A stretch of DNA of 64,000 bases. Source: Sphingomonas metalli (GTDB lineage Bacteria; Pseudomonadota; Alphaproteobacteria; Sphingomonadales; Sphingomonadaceae). A program made the position numbers and the translations under genes. The notes below the pieces were generated by a model, which was given only the letters and a program-made list of their open reading frames with translations, was not told the origin of the DNA and did not search any database. Shown in pieces: positions 52,329-62,098 of this stretch (the first letter of the stretch is position 1; each line of letters begins with the position of its first letter). The stretch lies in the NCBI RefSeq assembly GCF_014641735.1, contig NZ_BMIH01000005.1, positions 186,001-250,000 of the forward strand, written 5' to 3'.

Positions 52329-54659
52329 TCAGCGGCCGACGACCTCCACCAGCCCGTCCAGGCTCTGACCGGTCGGCAGCTTGCCCGAGGCCGTGAGCCG
52401 GCCGCTTGCCTCGTCCCAGCGAAGGACCGTGCTGCGGCCCTTGCCCGTCTTATAATCGTTGGTAACGCCATCATCGTCATAGAGGGTGAAGCTGGCGTCG
52501 CGGCCGGGATAGACGCGGATCTTCTCCAGCCGCTGCGCGGTCGCGGTATTGGGCACTTGCGCGCCCAGCGGCACGATCGAGCCCGCCTTGACGAACACCG
52601 GGATGCGATCGATCGGCGCCGCCGCGTCGATCGTGCGACCGCCGGCCTGCTTCTCGCCCGTCCACCAGTCGTACCAGTCGCTGCCCGCGGGGAGATAGAC
52701 GGAGCGGCGGATCGCGCCCTGCTCCGTCACCGGTGCGACCAGCATGGCGGAGCCGAGCATATATTCGTCGCCGATGGTCCGCACGCGCGCATCGTCCGGG
52801 AAGTCCATCCACAGCGCGCGCATGAAGGGCGCGCCGGTCATATAGGTCGTCCGGCCGAGCGCGTAGAGATAGGGGATCAGCGCGTAGCGCAGCCGCAGCC
52901 AGGTCGCCAGGATCGGCTCGGCCGCCTTGCCATATTCCCAGATCGCCGTGCCCGGACGCTGGCCATGGATGCGCAGCGTCGGCGACAGGGTGTTGTACTG
53001 GAACCAGCGCACGAAGAGTTCGGGATAGTCCGCATAGCCCGGGTTCATCGCCGTCGCGCCTGCCGGGTCGACCAGCGGTGCGTGCAGCGCCTTGGGCCCG
53101 TTGGGATATTGCCAGCCGCCGGTGTCGCTGCCGGTATAGGCGATGCCGCTTGCCGCCATGTTGAGATTGGCCGGGATCTGGCGCTGCAACGCCTCCCAGG
53201 TCGCCTGCACGTCCGAGGTCCAGAAGATCGCGCCCGACCGCTGCGCGCCCAGATAGGCGGCGCGCGCCAGGATCAGGTTGCGCACCCCCGGCCGGTCGCG
53301 CGCCGCGCCGTCCGCCACGCCCATGGTATGCACCAGCGGAAACAGGTTGTGGTAGCGATCGCCCGAGCCGATCGAATATTGGAATCCGTCGGGCACCAGA
53401 TCGGGCTCGGTCTCGTCCAGCCACAGATAGTCGAAGCCCTGGCTCAGGATGTTGTCGCGCACGGTGTTCCAGAACCAGGTGCGCGCCGCCGGGTTGGTCG
53501 AGTCGATCAGCGCTCCGGCCCGGTCGGCCCGGAAGGGCAGGCCGTCGACCGGCTTGCCGTCGCTGTCGTGCAGCAGCAGCCCCTTGGCCGCCAATTCGTT
53601 GTAATAGCGCGACTCGCGCTCGAACCGCGGCCAGACGCTGATGATCGAGTGCATGCCCTGCCCGTGCAGTTGGTCGTTCATCGCCTTGGGATCGGGGAAA
53701 TAGGTCCGGTCGATGTCGATCTGCCCCATCCGCGTCCAGTAGAACCAGTCGAGCACCATGATGTCGAGCGGGTAGCCGCGCGTGCGATAGCCGTCGGCGA
53801 TGCCGAGCAGTTCCTGCTGCGATTCGTAGCGCGCCTTGGACTGGATGAGCCCGAACGCCGCCTTGGGCGGCAGCGGGGTCTCGCCCGTCAGCCGGCGATA
53901 GCCGGCATAGAGGTCGTCGGCGCTGCGGCCGGCGATCAGGAAGAAGGAGACGCGCTCGCCCACCTCGCTGGCGATGCGGGTCGCGTTGTGGATGCCCGCC
54001 GATACCGTGGTGGCGGAGGGATTGTCCCACACGATGCCATAGCCCTGGTCGGTGACGAGAAAGGGCACGCACACCTGCTCGCCCGCGGGCGCATCGTACC
54101 AGTGACGGCAGTCGACCGTCCGGCCGCGCAGGTCGAGCTGCCCCTCCTGATTCTGGCCCAGCCCGTAATAATGGGTATCGCGTGTGTCGGCGAAGCTCGT
54201 GCCCGCCTCGAACGTCTTCTCGCCGTTCACGCTATGCGGCGCCATGCTCCACCCGGTCATCCGGGTCAGCGCGCGCCCCCCCGGCCCGGCGAAGCTGATC
54301 GAGACCGGCGGCAGCGAGGGCGCGAAATAGCGCTCCATCTGCGACGGCGCCTTGGGCCAGGGCTGCGCCGCCACGGTCACGGTGAGGTCGGACGAGGCGA
54401 AGGTGTCGCCATTCGCATCGGCGGTGTGCCGCCAGCCCTGTGGCTGCGGCGTGCCGATCACGCCATAGCCGGGCGCGGCGGTCGCCTGCGCCTTGTCGAG
54501 CGCGATCGAGACATGGACGATGTTGGGACCGTAGGGCGTCACCGTCACCACGCTGCCGTTGCGATCGAGAATAGCCAGCGGGTCGGCGGCTGCCGCGCCC
54601 GCAATGCCGCTGCCGATCGTGGCCAGCAGCCCGGCCAGCATCCTGGTGGAACGCCTCAT
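52329..54659 (-). CDS. GH31 alpha-glycosidase (alpha-xylosidase/alpha-glucosidase), exported
   Basis: A 776-aa family 31 enzyme. The signal peptide (about 25 residues, ending GAAAADP) indicates the periplasm. An N-terminal galactose-mutarotase-like beta domain precedes the barrel (YPLDIMVLDWFYW), and the expected nucleophile is D415 in LWLDETEPD. FVRWFQYNTLSPTLRIHG, PLPPKAAFGLIQSKARYESQQE (partly shown) and the C-terminal DUF5110-like region (IRVYPGRDASFTLYDDDG) match the family. The -WLDE- form and length resemble bacterial alpha-xylosidases active on xyloglucan fragments, but specificity is inference. Confidence 0.9.
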   Translation of the reverse strand: MRRSTRMLAGLLATIGSGIAGAAAADPLAILDRNGSVVTVTPYGPNIVHVSIALDKAQATAAPGYGVIGTPQPQGWRHTADANGDTFASSDLTVTVAAQPWPKAPSQMERYFAPSLPPVSISFAGPGGRALTRMTGWSMAPHSVNGEKTFEAGTSFADTRDTHYYGLGQNQEGQLDLRGRTVDCRHWYDAPAGEQVCVPFLVTDQGYGIVWDNPSATTVSAGIHNATRIASEVGERVSFFLIAGRSADDLYAGYRRLTGETPLPPKAAFGLIQSKARYESQQELLGIADGYRTRGYPLDIMVLDWFYWTRMGQIDIDRTYFPDPKAMNDQLHGQGMHSIISVWPRFERESRYYNELAAKGLLLHDSDGKPVDGLPFRADRAGALIDSTNPAARTWFWNTVRDNILSQGFDYLWLDETEPDLVPDGFQYSIGSGDRYHNLFPLVHTMGVADGAARDRPGVRNLILARAAYLGAQRSGAIFWTSDVQATWEALQRQIPANLNMAASGIAYTGSDTGGWQYPNGPKALHAPLVDPAGATAMNPGYADYPELFVRWFQYNTLSPTLRIHGQRPGTAIWEYGKAAEPILATWLRLRYALIPYLYALGRTTYMTGAPFMRALWMDFPDDARVRTIGDEYMLGSAMLVAPVTEQGAIRRSVYLPAGSDWYDWWTGEKQAGGRTIDAAAPIDRIPVFVKAGSIVPLGAQVPNTATAQRLEKIRVYPGRDASFTLYDDDGVTNDYKTGKGRSTVLRWDEASGRLTASGKLPTGQSLDGLVEVVGR

Positions 54660-54855
54660 CAACACTCTCCCTGTTCGATTTGCCTTCAGCCGCAAGATCA
54701 TGCCGGCCGTACATGCTGACGACGCCGAGGTCAGCCCTTCTCGAGGTCGTAGTTGAAATCTTAGATATAAGAACGCTGTTGCATATTTGAGGATGTTGCC
54801 GCTATCAACCCGTCAATGGCCGGGATCGACGGCCTCGTGCAGCGGGAGGGGTGGG

Positions 54856-55866
54856 TTGAGGGCCGTCATCTGCCAGGAACCCCATGCGCTCGCGCTGATC
54901 GACCGGCCCGAACCCGAGCCCGCGCCAGGCGAGGTGGTGGTGCGCATCCGCCGGGTGGGATTGTGCGGGACGGACTATCATATCTTCGAGGGCCGGCACC
55001 CTTTCCTCTCCTACCCCCGCATCATGGGGCATGAACTGGGCGCGGTGATCGAGACGGCGCCGCCCGGCTCCGTCTTCGCGGAGGGGCAGGTCGTCGCGAT
55101 CAACCCCTATCTGGCCTGCGGCACCTGCATCGCCTGCCGCAACGGCAAGCCCAATGCCTGCACCCGGATCCGCGTGCTCGGCGTCCATATCGATGGCGGC
55201 ATGTGCGAACGCCTGGCGCTGCCCGAAAGCGCGCTGGTCGCAGCGACCGGCCTGACGATCGACGAGGCGGCGATGGTCGAATTCCTGGCCATCGGCGCGC
55301 ACGCCGTGGCCCGGGCGCAGCCGCGTGCCGGTCAGCGCATGCTGGTGGTCGGGGCGGGACCCATCGGTATCGCCACCGCGCTCTTCGCGCGGCTGGACGG
55401 CGTGGCGGTCACGCTGGTCGATACCCGTGCCGCGCGGCTCGACTATGCGGCCCGCGCGCTGGGCTTCACCGATACCGAAGTCGCCGATGATGGCCTGACG
55501 GTACGGCTGCAGGCCGCGACCGCCGGCGAGATGTACGAGCTGGTGTGCGACGCGACCGGGTCCCTGCCGGCGATGGCCGCGAGCCTCGGCTTCGTCGCCC
55601 ATGGCGGCGCCCTGGTGCTGGTCGGCGTCGCGCCCGGCGACCTCGTCCTGCCGGATCCGATGCTCCACGCCCGCGAGACGACCTTGCTGTGCAGCCGCAA
55701 CGCGCTAGCCGCCGATTTCACGCGCGTGATCGGAGCCATCCGCCAGCGCACCATCCCGGTGGAGGCGCTCCATACCCACAGCCTCGACGCGGCCGAACTG
55801 CCGGCGCAGCTGCCGCGGCTGATCGAGCAGGCCGACCATGTGCTGAAGGCGATCGCCCGCTTCTGA
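54856..55866 (+). CDS. Zinc-dependent alcohol/polyol dehydrogenase (MDR family)
   Basis: A 336-aa medium-chain dehydrogenase. Catalytic zinc ligands are C37 (GLCGTDYH) and H59-E60 (GHE); structural zinc cysteines are C88, C91, C94 and C102 (CGTCIACRNGKPNAC). The NAD Rossmann motif is VVGAGPIGIA. There is no methionine start close to the domain: TTG at 54856 is used because GGGAGGGGTGGG lies directly upstream. It probably oxidises a sugar or sugar alcohol (for example fucose, galactose or xylitol) released by the nearby hydrolases. Confidence 0.85.
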   Translation: MRAVICQEPHALALIDRPEPEPAPGEVVVRIRRVGLCGTDYHIFEGRHPFLSYPRIMGHELGAVIETAPPGSVFAEGQVVAINPYLACGTCIACRNGKPNACTRIRVLGVHIDGGMCERLALPESALVAATGLTIDEAAMVEFLAIGAHAVARAQPRAGQRMLVVGAGPIGIATALFARLDGVAVTLVDTRAARLDYAARALGFTDTEVADDGLTVRLQAATAGEMYELVCDATGSLPAMAASLGFVAHGGALVLVGVAPGDLVLPDPMLHARETTLLCSRNALAADFTRVIGAIRQRTIPVEALHTHSLDAAELPAQLPRLIEQADHVLKAIARF

Positions 55867-55888
55867 AGGACCATGCCGACGATGTCGG

Positions 55889-55911
55889 GCCGGGCATGGA
55901 TGCGGCCCGGC
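55889..55911. terminator. Hairpin between convergent dehydrogenase and GH35 genes
   Basis: GCCGGGC (55889-55895) and GCCCGGC (55905-55911) give a 7-bp stem in the 77-bp convergent gap. There is no T-tract on either side, so only weak bidirectional termination is suggested. Confidence 0.35.
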
Positions 55912-55943
55912 ACCGATCCGATCCGGCAAGGCTGGACCGGGTC

Positions 55944-57587
55944 CTAGCGATACCGCCCCATCGTCACCTTCAGCACCTGCGGCCGGTCGGTCAGATTGAG
56001 CCCATAATCGGTCTGGTCGCCGTTCCAGACGCGCGAGGCGACCCAGCGACCATCCCGGAACCCGCCTTCCTCGACCCTGAGGATGATCCCGTTGTCGGTC
56101 CCCGGCGCACCGCTGAACTGGACGCGGACATGATCGCCCACCACCAGGAACTCGTCATCGGAGAGCTGCGCGACCGCGACTCCGCCGACCTTGTCGCTGG
56201 CCCAGGAGGGCGGATCGGACTTCAGCCAGGTCCAGCTCCGCAGGCCGAACTGCCATTCGCCATAGCTCGCCTCGATCGTCCAGCCGCCCATCCGGGTCGA
56301 TTGCGCGCTGCCGTCGTCCGGCCGCGAAACCCCCCATGTCGGCCGCTCGAAGGCGATCCGCGCCCAGTCGCGCATGATCGAGCCGAAGCTCGCATAGGCG
56401 AGCGCCAGCGGCGCCAGCGTCGCCTCGCTCAGGTCGCGCGCGCCGAGCGGAAAATTGTAATAGCCGCTGTCGTCGAGGCCGAACGGTGCATAGCCGATCG
56501 CGCCCCGACCCAGTGCCGCATAGACGAAGCGGTGGAACTCGCGCGCGTTGCCGATCTCCGGCACCATCAGCGCGTTGTCCGGACGGGCATATTTGTCGAG
56601 ATACTGGACCACGTTCTCGCTCGCCCGATCGTAGATGTCGGGCGCAGCCAGATTGATATGGGGCGCGGCGACCTTCCAGATGTCGAGCACGTCCTGTTGC
56701 GGGCCGCCGCTCGCCACGCCATCGGGATCCGGAACGTTGGAGGGGCCGGCGAGCGCCGCGTTGACGTACATCGGCAGCGCCTTTGCGGCCTTGCCGCCCG
56801 CCGCGACCGCATCGACATAGGTGGCGACGTACCAGGTGTTGAACATCCGGTCGGCCTGCGCGCCGAACACCTGCGGCCAGGTTCCGCGCTTGCCGATCCG
56901 CTTGGCGAGCGCGGCGGGGATCGGCTGGTTGAACAGCGCCGTCGCCGCTGCCGAATAGTCGCGCGGATTGCGGTAGCTGCCCGTCTCGTTCTCCGGCTGG
57001 ACCATGATCACCGTATTCTGCGGATCGTGATCGCGCAGATATTCGAGCACCCTGGTGAAGGCGCGCCGGTCGGCCTCCATCGTCGCCCGGCCATGCGCGC
57101 TCAGCACGCCATGATCCTTGCCGTCACGGGTCTTCATCCGCGGGAAGCGACGATTGTCGAGCTTCACCCAGTCGGGCGTGTAGCTGTACGAGGTATTCTT
57201 CCACGTGCCGAACCAGAGCAGCACGACGCGCTTGTCGTGCGCGCGCGCCTGATCGAGCAGCGTCTGGAGGAAGGACAGGTCGAACTGCCCCTCCCGCGGC
57301 TCGACCTGCTGCCAGGCGATCGGCACCTCGACGGTATTGGCATGGACGCGGTCGAGCACCGCCCAGGCCGTTTCCAGCGCCGCGGGATAGTTGCTGCTGT
57401 TGTTCACCTGCCCGCCCAGCATCGTGAAGGGCGCACCGTCGACGATCAGGGCGTGGCGCCCGCCGCGCGTTTCGATCCGCGGCAAGGGCGTCGTCGCTGC
57501 AGGGGTCGGGGAGGAGGCGCTCTGAGCCAGCCCGGTCGCAGGAGCGGCAAGGGCGACGGTCGCGAGCAGGGGCAGGATCAGCTTCAT
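55944..57587 (-). CDS. GH35-type beta-galactosidase with DUF5597 domain, exported
   Basis: A 547-aa protein. The signal peptide is KLILPLLATVALAAPATGLAQ. The GH35/GH42-like barrel starts ALIVDGAPFTMLGGQVNNS; VQPENETGSY provides the acid/base Glu and LMVPEIGN the probable nucleophile Glu. The C-terminal DUF5597 region runs to KVTMGRYR. It likely removes beta-galactose from oligosaccharides. It starts 10 bp after the GH39 gene, same transcript, so both probably act on one substrate. Confidence 0.88.
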   Translation of the reverse strand: MKLILPLLATVALAAPATGLAQSASSPTPAATTPLPRIETRGGRHALIVDGAPFTMLGGQVNNSSNYPAALETAWAVLDRVHANTVEVPIAWQQVEPREGQFDLSFLQTLLDQARAHDKRVVLLWFGTWKNTSYSYTPDWVKLDNRRFPRMKTRDGKDHGVLSAHGRATMEADRRAFTRVLEYLRDHDPQNTVIMVQPENETGSYRNPRDYSAAATALFNQPIPAALAKRIGKRGTWPQVFGAQADRMFNTWYVATYVDAVAAGGKAAKALPMYVNAALAGPSNVPDPDGVASGGPQQDVLDIWKVAAPHINLAAPDIYDRASENVVQYLDKYARPDNALMVPEIGNAREFHRFVYAALGRGAIGYAPFGLDDSGYYNFPLGARDLSEATLAPLALAYASFGSIMRDWARIAFERPTWGVSRPDDGSAQSTRMGGWTIEASYGEWQFGLRSWTWLKSDPPSWASDKVGGVAVAQLSDDEFLVVGDHVRVQFSGAPGTDNGIILRVEEGGFRDGRWVASRVWNGDQTDYGLNLTDRPQVLKVTMGRYR

Positions 57588-57597
57588 CAAGGGTCCT

Positions 57598-59196
57598 TCA
57601 ATTTCGAACATGCGCGGCGGCAGGTTCCAGCACCGCCAGCACCACGTCGTTGGTGCGCATCGGCACGCGAACGCTATAGCCGCCATCGGCGCCGATGCGC
57701 AGCGTCGCGGTGCGTTCGGGGCGGTCGGCGGTGAGGGCCTGCAACTCGCTCAATTGCGTCGGCGACAGGGCGGAGGGCGAGCCCATTTCCAGATAGCGGC
57801 TGTGCGCATCGTTCGCGCGATAGCCGACGCGCCGCACCGTCAGGCGATAGGTGCCCGCCCGCAGATGCGCGAAGCGCAGCACCAGGTCGGGCACCGGGAC
57901 GGCCGGCTGGAGCCGGGTATAGAATGGCCGGTTGCTGAGCTGCTGCACCGGCTGGGTCCAGTTCCAGGCGAGCACCGCGGTGCGCCCGCTCTCGGTCGCG
58001 GCCAGGGCCTGCGCATCGCCGGTCGGGATCGTGCGCCCGGTGACGGCATGCAGATATTTGTACGCGAACCAGGCCGGCTTGCGGATCCCCTCGCGGTTCA
58101 TCAGCCCGAACCCGCCGTGAAAGGGCGTGGGCGGCGGCCCCGCCTCCTCGAACAGGTCGCTATAGGTCCAGTAGCTCATGCCCTGCGCCAGCCCGCGCGT
58201 CGCGGCGAGCTTGGTCAGGATGAAGGGCGCGCTGACATAGGAGTCGTGCACCGGATCGCGCGGATTGTAGCTGGCGGACCACTCGGTGAAATAGAGGGGA
58301 ATGCGCGGAATGGCGGAGGCGGCGATCTGCGCGCGCACCCGCCGCACGTCGCCGACGATCGAGTCCGGATTGGGCGACAGCTTGTTGTCGTCCTGCCCCT
58401 TCTCGTCGAGAAAGCCGCCGTCGACGCCGTAGGTGTGGGTCGCCACGAAATCGACCGGCACGCGCTGCCCGGCGGCATGGGCGAGGAACTCGGGCACCCA
58501 GGCGGCACCCGCCGTCGCCGGTCCGCCGACCCTGAGCAACGGATCGATCGCCTTGATCGTGCGCGCGGTAGAGACATAGAGGTCGAAATAGGCCCGCTGG
58601 TCCGCCTTCTCCCAGAAGCCGTCGAGATTGGGCTCGTTCCACACCTCGAAATACCAGCGCCGCACCTCCGCGGCGCCGTAGCGGGCGCGCAGGTGCCGGA
58701 CGAACGCGTCGATCAGCGCGGCCCAGGCTTTGGGCTCGGGATGCGACGTATTGCCTTTCCAGTAGAACAGCGTCTGTCGCGACGTCGCCATCGCCTCGGG
58801 CGTGAAACCCAGTTCGACAAAGGGCCTGATCCCGCGCGCGAGCAGCGCATCGTACAATCGGTCGATCTGCGTCCAGTCGTAGCGGATCCGTCCGTCCTGC
58901 CGTTTGACCGTCCCGAGCGCATCGTGGAAGATCGCGTGGAAGCGGACATAGCGGAAGCCGAGTTCGCGCGCGGCCAGACCGAGCTGGGCCAGGCTCTCGG
59001 GCCGGCCCAGCGTACCCGGAAAATCGGCGCCGACGGACAGGTCGAACGCACGATCGACCGGCGCACCGGCCTTGGCCAGATCGATGGTGAGCGCGCGATC
59101 CGGTGCGGCCGGCTCCGCGGCAGAGGGCGACGTGGCCGCGCCCAGCAACGCGCACAGCGAAGCCAATGCCAGACGGCGCTTTCCGACAAGCCTCAC
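57598..59196 (-). CDS. GH39 beta-xylosidase-like glycosidase, exported
   Basis: A 532-aa family 39 enzyme. The GTG at 59196 fits the GGGGGAGAG site 7 nt upstream; a TTG two codons earlier is possible. The signal peptide ends about residue 28 (SPSAAEP). The acid/base is E188 in EVWNEPNLDGFW and the nucleophile E305 in LYFTEWSAS, both in classical GH39 context. GVDGGFLDEKG and a C-terminal beta domain follow. Family members are beta-xylosidases or alpha-L-iduronidases; xylosidase is favoured by the setting. Confidence 0.9.
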   Translation of the reverse strand: MRLVGKRRLALASLCALLGAATSPSAAEPAAPDRALTIDLAKAGAPVDRAFDLSVGADFPGTLGRPESLAQLGLAARELGFRYVRFHAIFHDALGTVKRQDGRIRYDWTQIDRLYDALLARGIRPFVELGFTPEAMATSRQTLFYWKGNTSHPEPKAWAALIDAFVRHLRARYGAAEVRRWYFEVWNEPNLDGFWEKADQRAYFDLYVSTARTIKAIDPLLRVGGPATAGAAWVPEFLAHAAGQRVPVDFVATHTYGVDGGFLDEKGQDDNKLSPNPDSIVGDVRRVRAQIAASAIPRIPLYFTEWSASYNPRDPVHDSYVSAPFILTKLAATRGLAQGMSYWTYSDLFEEAGPPPTPFHGGFGLMNREGIRKPAWFAYKYLHAVTGRTIPTGDAQALAATESGRTAVLAWNWTQPVQQLSNRPFYTRLQPAVPVPDLVLRFAHLRAGTYRLTVRRVGYRANDAHSRYLEMGSPSALSPTQLSELQALTADRPERTATLRIGADGGYSVRVPMRTNDVVLAVLEPAAAHVRN

Positions 59197-59352
59197 CGGC
59201 AACTCTCCCCCGCCCCTTACATTGTCGACGATCGCATCGATCCGACATGATTTTCAACAGCCTACTCGCACCAAACCGATCCTGCAACCAGACTTTCATA
59301 AGTGAAATACAGCTGTTATGGCACCTGTCGGTCAAGCGGGGAGAGGACGAGG

Positions 59353-60732
59353 ATGAGACTGAGCGCGACGACGCTGCCATCGATCCCCGCCGCTGTGACG
59401 CGCCCGGCCTATGACCGGGAGGCGCAGGCGATCGGCATCGTCCATTTTGGCATCGGCGCCTTCCACCGCGCGCACCAGGCGATGTTCACCGACGACGCGA
59501 TGGCGGGCGGCGAGCGCGACTGGGCGATCGCCGGCGTGTCGCTCCGCTCTCCCGCGGTCCACGCGATGCTGGCGCCGCAGGACGGGCTCTACAGCGTCGC
59601 GATCCGCGGCCGCGCCACGGCGGAAACGCGCATCGTCGGCGCGGTTCGGGAGGTGATCGTCGCCACGCACGCGCCGGATCGACTCGCGCGCCTGCTCGCG
59701 GCGCGCGAAACCCGGATCGTCTCGCTGACCATCACCGAGAAGGGCTATCTCCGCCAGCCCGACGGCACGCTCGACCTTTCGGCCGCGGCTGGAGGCGCGA
59801 CCGTCTACGCCGTCCTCGTCGCCGCCTTCCGGGCCCGCCGTGCGGCCGGTCTGCCGGGCCTGACGATCATCTGCTGCGACAATCTCGCCGACAATGGCGG
59901 GGTGCTGGACGGACTGATCCGCGCCTATCTCGATCGATACGCGCCCGACCTCCTGCCGTGGTTTGCGCGCGAGTGCGCCTGCCCCGCGACGATGGTCGAC
60001 CGCATCGTGCCCGCGACGCGGGAGGCTGACCGCGAGGCGGCCGGCATCTCGCTCGGCCTGCGCGACGAGGCCGCCGTGGTGACGGAGCCGTTCCGCCAAT
60101 GGGTGATCGAGGACCGGTTCGCCACCCCCCGCCCCGGCTGGGAGCGGGTGGGGGCGCAGCTGGTCGGCGACGTTCGCCCCTATGAGACGGCGAAGCTGCG
60201 CATGCTCAACGGTGCGCATTCGGCGCTCGCCTATTGCGGCCTCGCCGCCGGCCACCGCTACGTTCATGAGGCGGTCGCCGATCCACGGATCCGCGCGCTG
60301 GTCGAGCGGCTGATGCGGGACGAGGCCGCCTGCACCGTCAACCCGGCCCCCGGCCAGGACCTCGCTGCCTATGCCGACACGCTGTTCGTCCGTTTCGCCA
60401 ACCCCGCCCTGCCCCATGGCCTGGCCCAGATCGCGATGGACGGGTCGCAGAAGATCGGCCAGCGCTGGCTGGAGCCGCTCGCGATCAACCATGGGCGCGG
60501 CCTGTCCTGCCCGGCCACCCTCGCCGCGCTCGCCGCCTGGATACGGCATGCGCGCGGCGACGACGGTCATCTGGACGATCCGATGGCGGATCGCCTGCGC
60601 GCGCTATGGGCGGAGGCCGGTAGGGACGGTATCGCGGCCGCGCTGTTCGGGCGGGACGGCCTGTTCGCGGCTGCGTGGCAGGCCGATGACGCCGCGATCG
60701 AGGCGCTGCGCGCGCTGCTCGCCGAGGCTTAG
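59353..60732 (+). CDS. Mannitol dehydrogenase-family oxidoreductase (fructuronate reductase/polyol dehydrogenase-like)
   Basis: A 459-aa NAD(P)-dependent long-chain dehydrogenase. The N-terminal Rossmann motif is VHFGIGAFHRAHQA, and the catalytic signature KLRMLNGAHSALAY has K281, N286 and H289. ITEKGY and DNLADNGGVL are further family marks. Members act on mannitol, fructuronate, arabinitol or mannonate; which one cannot be fixed here. GAGGACGAGG precedes the ATG. It is divergent from GH39 and probably handles a released sugar, so a role after the glycosidases is inferred. Confidence 0.88.
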   Translation: MRLSATTLPSIPAAVTRPAYDREAQAIGIVHFGIGAFHRAHQAMFTDDAMAGGERDWAIAGVSLRSPAVHAMLAPQDGLYSVAIRGRATAETRIVGAVREVIVATHAPDRLARLLAARETRIVSLTITEKGYLRQPDGTLDLSAAAGGATVYAVLVAAFRARRAAGLPGLTIICCDNLADNGGVLDGLIRAYLDRYAPDLLPWFARECACPATMVDRIVPATREADREAAGISLGLRDEAAVVTEPFRQWVIEDRFATPRPGWERVGAQLVGDVRPYETAKLRMLNGAHSALAYCGLAAGHRYVHEAVADPRIRALVERLMRDEAACTVNPAPGQDLAAYADTLFVRFANPALPHGLAQIAMDGSQKIGQRWLEPLAINHGRGLSCPATLAALAAWIRHARGDDGHLDDPMADRLRALWAEAGRDGIAAALFGRDGLFAAAWQADDAAIEALRALLAEA

Positions 60733-60857
60733 CGGCGAATACGTAAACATCGGCCCGCCTGGCCGGCGAACGCCTTGCAAGATGTCGCCAAAGGTCTAGC
60801 TCCGGGGTTGGACAGCCGAGCCGCGACAGCGCCGGCGCCATCTTCCCGGAGACTGTC

Positions 60858-62057
60858 ATGCATGACGCCCATGGCCCCAGCGCGCGGCCGGCCCTTGTCT
60901 TTTTCGCGCTTGCCATGGGCGGTTTCGCGATCGGGACGACCGAATTCGCGACGATGAGCCTGCTGCCCTATTTCTCGCGCGGCCTGGGGATCGACGCGCC
61001 GACCGCCGGGCATGTCATCAGCGCCTACGCGCTGGGGGTGGTGGTAGGCGCGCCGTTGCTCGCAGTGGCCGGAGCAAAGCTGGCGCGCCGCACGCTGCTG
61101 ATCGGATTGATGACGCTGTTCGCCGCCGGCAACGCCCTCAGCGCGCTGGCTCCCTCCTACGAGGCGATGCTCGCCTTCCGCTTTCTCAGCGGGCTGCCGC
61201 ACGGCGCCTATTTCGGCGTCGCGGCTCTCGTCGCCGCCTCGCTGGTCCCGCCGGAGCGGCGGACGCTGGCCGTCTCGCGCGTGATGCTGGGGCTGACGAT
61301 CGCGACGGTCGTCGGCGTGCCGCTTGCCAATATGATGGGCCAGCTGCTGGGCTGGCGCTGGGGCTTCGCCATCGTCGCAGCCCTCGGCCTGACCACCGCC
61401 TTGTTGGTCGCCCGCTTCGCGCCGCATACCACCGAAGGGCCCGTGGCGAGCGCGCGCGGCGAACTCGCCGCGCTGCGTCTGCCGCAGGTCTGGCTGACAC
61501 TTGGGATCGGCGCGATCGGCTTTGGCGGCCTCTTCGCCGTCTATACCTATCTCGCCTCCACGCTGGTCGCGGTCACGGGCGTGTCGGCGGGCTGGGTGCC
61601 GGTGGTCCTGTGCATCTTCGGCCTCGGCATGACCGCGGGCAATCTCGTCATCCCGCGCTTCGCCGACCGCGCACTGATGCCGACCGCGGGCGCGTTGCTG
61701 CTCTGGAGCGCCGCGGCGCTGGCGCTCTTCCCGCTGGTCGCGGACAATATCTGGCTGGTCGCGATCGACGTGTTCGTCATCGGCACCGGCGGCGCGCTGG
61801 GCACGGTGCTCCAGACCCGGCTGATGGACGTGGCGCACGGCGCACAGGGCCTGGCCGCGGCGCTCAACCACTCGGCGTTCAACACCGCCAACGCCCTCGG
61901 CCCGTGGCTCGCCGGCCTGGCGATCGCCGGCGGCTATGGCTGGACCTCGACCGGCTGGGTGGGCTGCGCGCTGGCGCTGGCCGGGCTTGCGGTGTGGGCG
62001 GCATCAATGTTCGTCGAGCGTGCGCCGGCGCAGCCGGTCGCGTGTCCGGCAGAGTGA
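60858..62057 (+). CDS. MFS transporter, DHA1/AraJ-type
   Basis: A 399-aa carrier with 12 hydrophobic segments. FALAMGGFAIGTTEFATMSLLPYFS (partly shown) at helix 1 and GLPHGAYFGVAALVAASLVPP at helices 4-5 are signatures of the AraJ/YdhP sugar-efflux group. It may export arabinose-like sugars or drugs, or act as a sugar exporter to relieve overload. It follows the mannitol-dehydrogenase gene by 125 bp. The gap shows no clear terminator. Confidence 0.87.
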   Translation: MHDAHGPSARPALVFFALAMGGFAIGTTEFATMSLLPYFSRGLGIDAPTAGHVISAYALGVVVGAPLLAVAGAKLARRTLLIGLMTLFAAGNALSALAPSYEAMLAFRFLSGLPHGAYFGVAALVAASLVPPERRTLAVSRVMLGLTIATVVGVPLANMMGQLLGWRWGFAIVAALGLTTALLVARFAPHTTEGPVASARGELAALRLPQVWLTLGIGAIGFGGLFAVYTYLASTLVAVTGVSAGWVPVVLCIFGLGMTAGNLVIPRFADRALMPTAGALLLWSAAALALFPLVADNIWLVAIDVFVIGTGGALGTVLQTRLMDVAHGAQGLAAALNHSAFNTANALGPWLAGLAIAGGYGWTSTGWVGCALALAGLAVWAASMFVERAPAQPVACPAE

Positions 62058-62098
62058 TGCGGCAGGGCCGCTGCGCGCCCCTGCCGGTCTGACCCGAT

